From positions 87,384 through 151,383 of the forward strand of contig NZ_FRFE01000013.1 in NCBI RefSeq assembly GCF_900143695.1: a stretch of DNA of 64,000 nt, in the 5' to 3' direction. Of the stretch, positions 63,386 to 64,000 are shown piece after piece. The notes under the pieces are model-generated. The model was not told the DNA's origin. It worked only from the letters and a program-made list of their open reading frames with translations, and did not search any database. Made by a program: the position numbers and the translations under genes. How positions within the stretch are numbered: position 1 is the stretch's first letter; the number at the start of each line of letters is the position of its first letter. This DNA is from Desulfopila aestuarii DSM 18488. GTDB lineage: Bacteria > Desulfobacterota > Desulfobulbia > Desulfobulbales > Desulfocapsaceae.

Positions 63386-63849
63386 TGAAATCATTAATTA
63401 TGGCCATCGCCACCGGTTGCTGGGTGGGGAATATGCCGAAAGCTCCTGGCACTTGGGGTTCCCTCTTCGCTTTTCTGCCCTGGCTGTTGATCAAGGGGCT
63501 GACGTTGCCCTTCTATCTGCTGACGCTCATCCTGGTTTTCATCATCGGCTTTTTTGCAGCCGGGTCTGCGGAAAAGATTCTCGACCGGGCCGATGCCGGG
63601 CCTATCGTTATTGATGAGATCCTCGGCATGTTCATCACCCTTACTCTTGCACCAGATCATCCTGTGGCCTGGTTACTTGGTTTTGTCCTTTTCAGAATCT
63701 TTGACATCATAAAACCGTTCCCCGTATCCTGGTTCGATCAACGGATCCATGGCGGTATCGGCATCATGATGGACGATGTGGCAGCAGGTATATATGCTTT
63801 TCTGAGCTTGCAGCTTCTGTGGTATCTCTTCGGTAATCTGTTGCTTTAA
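63382..63849 (+). CDS. pgpA: Phosphatidylglycerophosphatase A
   Basis: A 155-residue inner-membrane phosphatase that makes phosphatidylglycerol. Family motifs: GNMPKAPGTWGSLFAFLPW (~residues 17-35), GPIVIDEILGMFITLTLAPD (~73-92), RIFDIIKPFPVSWFDQRIHGGIGIMMDDV (~115-143), in which the acidic residues bind the metal. It overlaps larC by 4 bp. Confidence 0.93.
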   Translation: MMKSLIMAIATGCWVGNMPKAPGTWGSLFAFLPWLLIKGLTLPFYLLTLILVFIIGFFAAGSAEKILDRADAGPIVIDEILGMFITLTLAPDHPVAWLLGFVLFRIFDIIKPFPVSWFDQRIHGGIGIMMDDVAAGIYAFLSLQLLWYLFGNLLL

Positions 63850-64000
63850 ATCGATATGGCCTTTCATTTGTTCAAAGCCATACCATGCTATTTTCATTTT
63901 CCAGTCTTTTCCTGTTGACACCCGCATCCCGATCCAGTACTTTGCCGCCTCCTTGATCGGGGCAGCCAACTGGCAGCATGACGGTCAACGAAAAAAAGAA
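63850..64000. other. Right edge of the window, no gene assigned
   Basis: 151 bp after pgpA. An open frame starting ATGACGGTCAACGAAAAA at 63979 runs off the edge but is too short to call. An opposite-strand ORF over this region overlaps pgpA and looks like a shadow. Confidence 0.4.

Noticed and set aside
63673..63969. 98-codon minus-strand ORF at the right edge
   Set aside because: It overlaps pgpA antisense and has no RBS.

Overview
The window looks like chromosomal DNA of a Gram-negative, mainly anaerobic but oxygen-tolerant bacterium. It has lipoproteins, a TAXI-type TRAP transporter, rubrerythrin, bacteriohemerythrin, LarC, a lactate permease and an Fe-S GlpC. I infer a sulfate-reducer-like Desulfobacterota (Desulfobulbales type). 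No rRNA or tRNA is present to confirm this. Coding density is high. I saw no insertion sequence, prophage, CRISPR array or tRNA.

Region 1 (1-14.1 kb) holds the tail of a TauE/SafE permease, an SLC13 permease with four TrkA-C-like domains, a PA2779/PA2778-type membrane protein and lipoprotein peptidase pair, a nitroreductase, an MFS exporter and a DUF2293 protein. A nickel/cobalt ECF transporter (nikMQO or cbiMQO) follows, with repeated TGTTAC motifs at its promoter. Then come a LysE exporter, a divergent transketolase and an IclR regulator. Region 2 (14.4-23.7 kb) is a minus-strand dppABCDF peptide-uptake operon very like the E. coli one, uraA and upp for uracil salvage, and an EamA exporter.

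Region 3 (24-44 kb) is a glycerol and lactate island: glpR, then glpD-S-T-P-Q-U-V with a terminator, glpK, a chemoreceptor, a 1.1-kb non-coding gap, an L-lactate permease, and glpABC. The glpD and glpA promoters share two exact motifs, and a related palindrome lies before glpR. This suggests one GlpR-type regulon covering ABC uptake of glycerol, phosphorylation, and two different glycerol-3-phosphate dehydrogenases. The two ABC ATPases, GlpS and GlpT, carry complementary defects, so the predicted heterodimer has one canonical and one degenerate ATP site.

Region 4 (44-56 kb) has a lipocalin / membrane methyltransferase / FkbM operon, rubrerythrin, and the best candidate for an undescribed system. 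This is a translationally coupled cassette of a 788-residue protein of unknown family, a phosphatidylserine-decarboxylase-like enzyme with intact catalytic motifs, and a polytopic Lgt-like membrane transferase. It is preceded by a 30-codon remnant of an LpxH-like metallophosphoesterase, and it points to lipid or envelope modification. Bacteriohemerythrin, a 50-residue small protein, PlsY and an HD-GYP response regulator follow. Region 5 (56-64 kb) is a universal stress protein with a TAXI TRAP transporter, then def-fmt-larC-pgpA.
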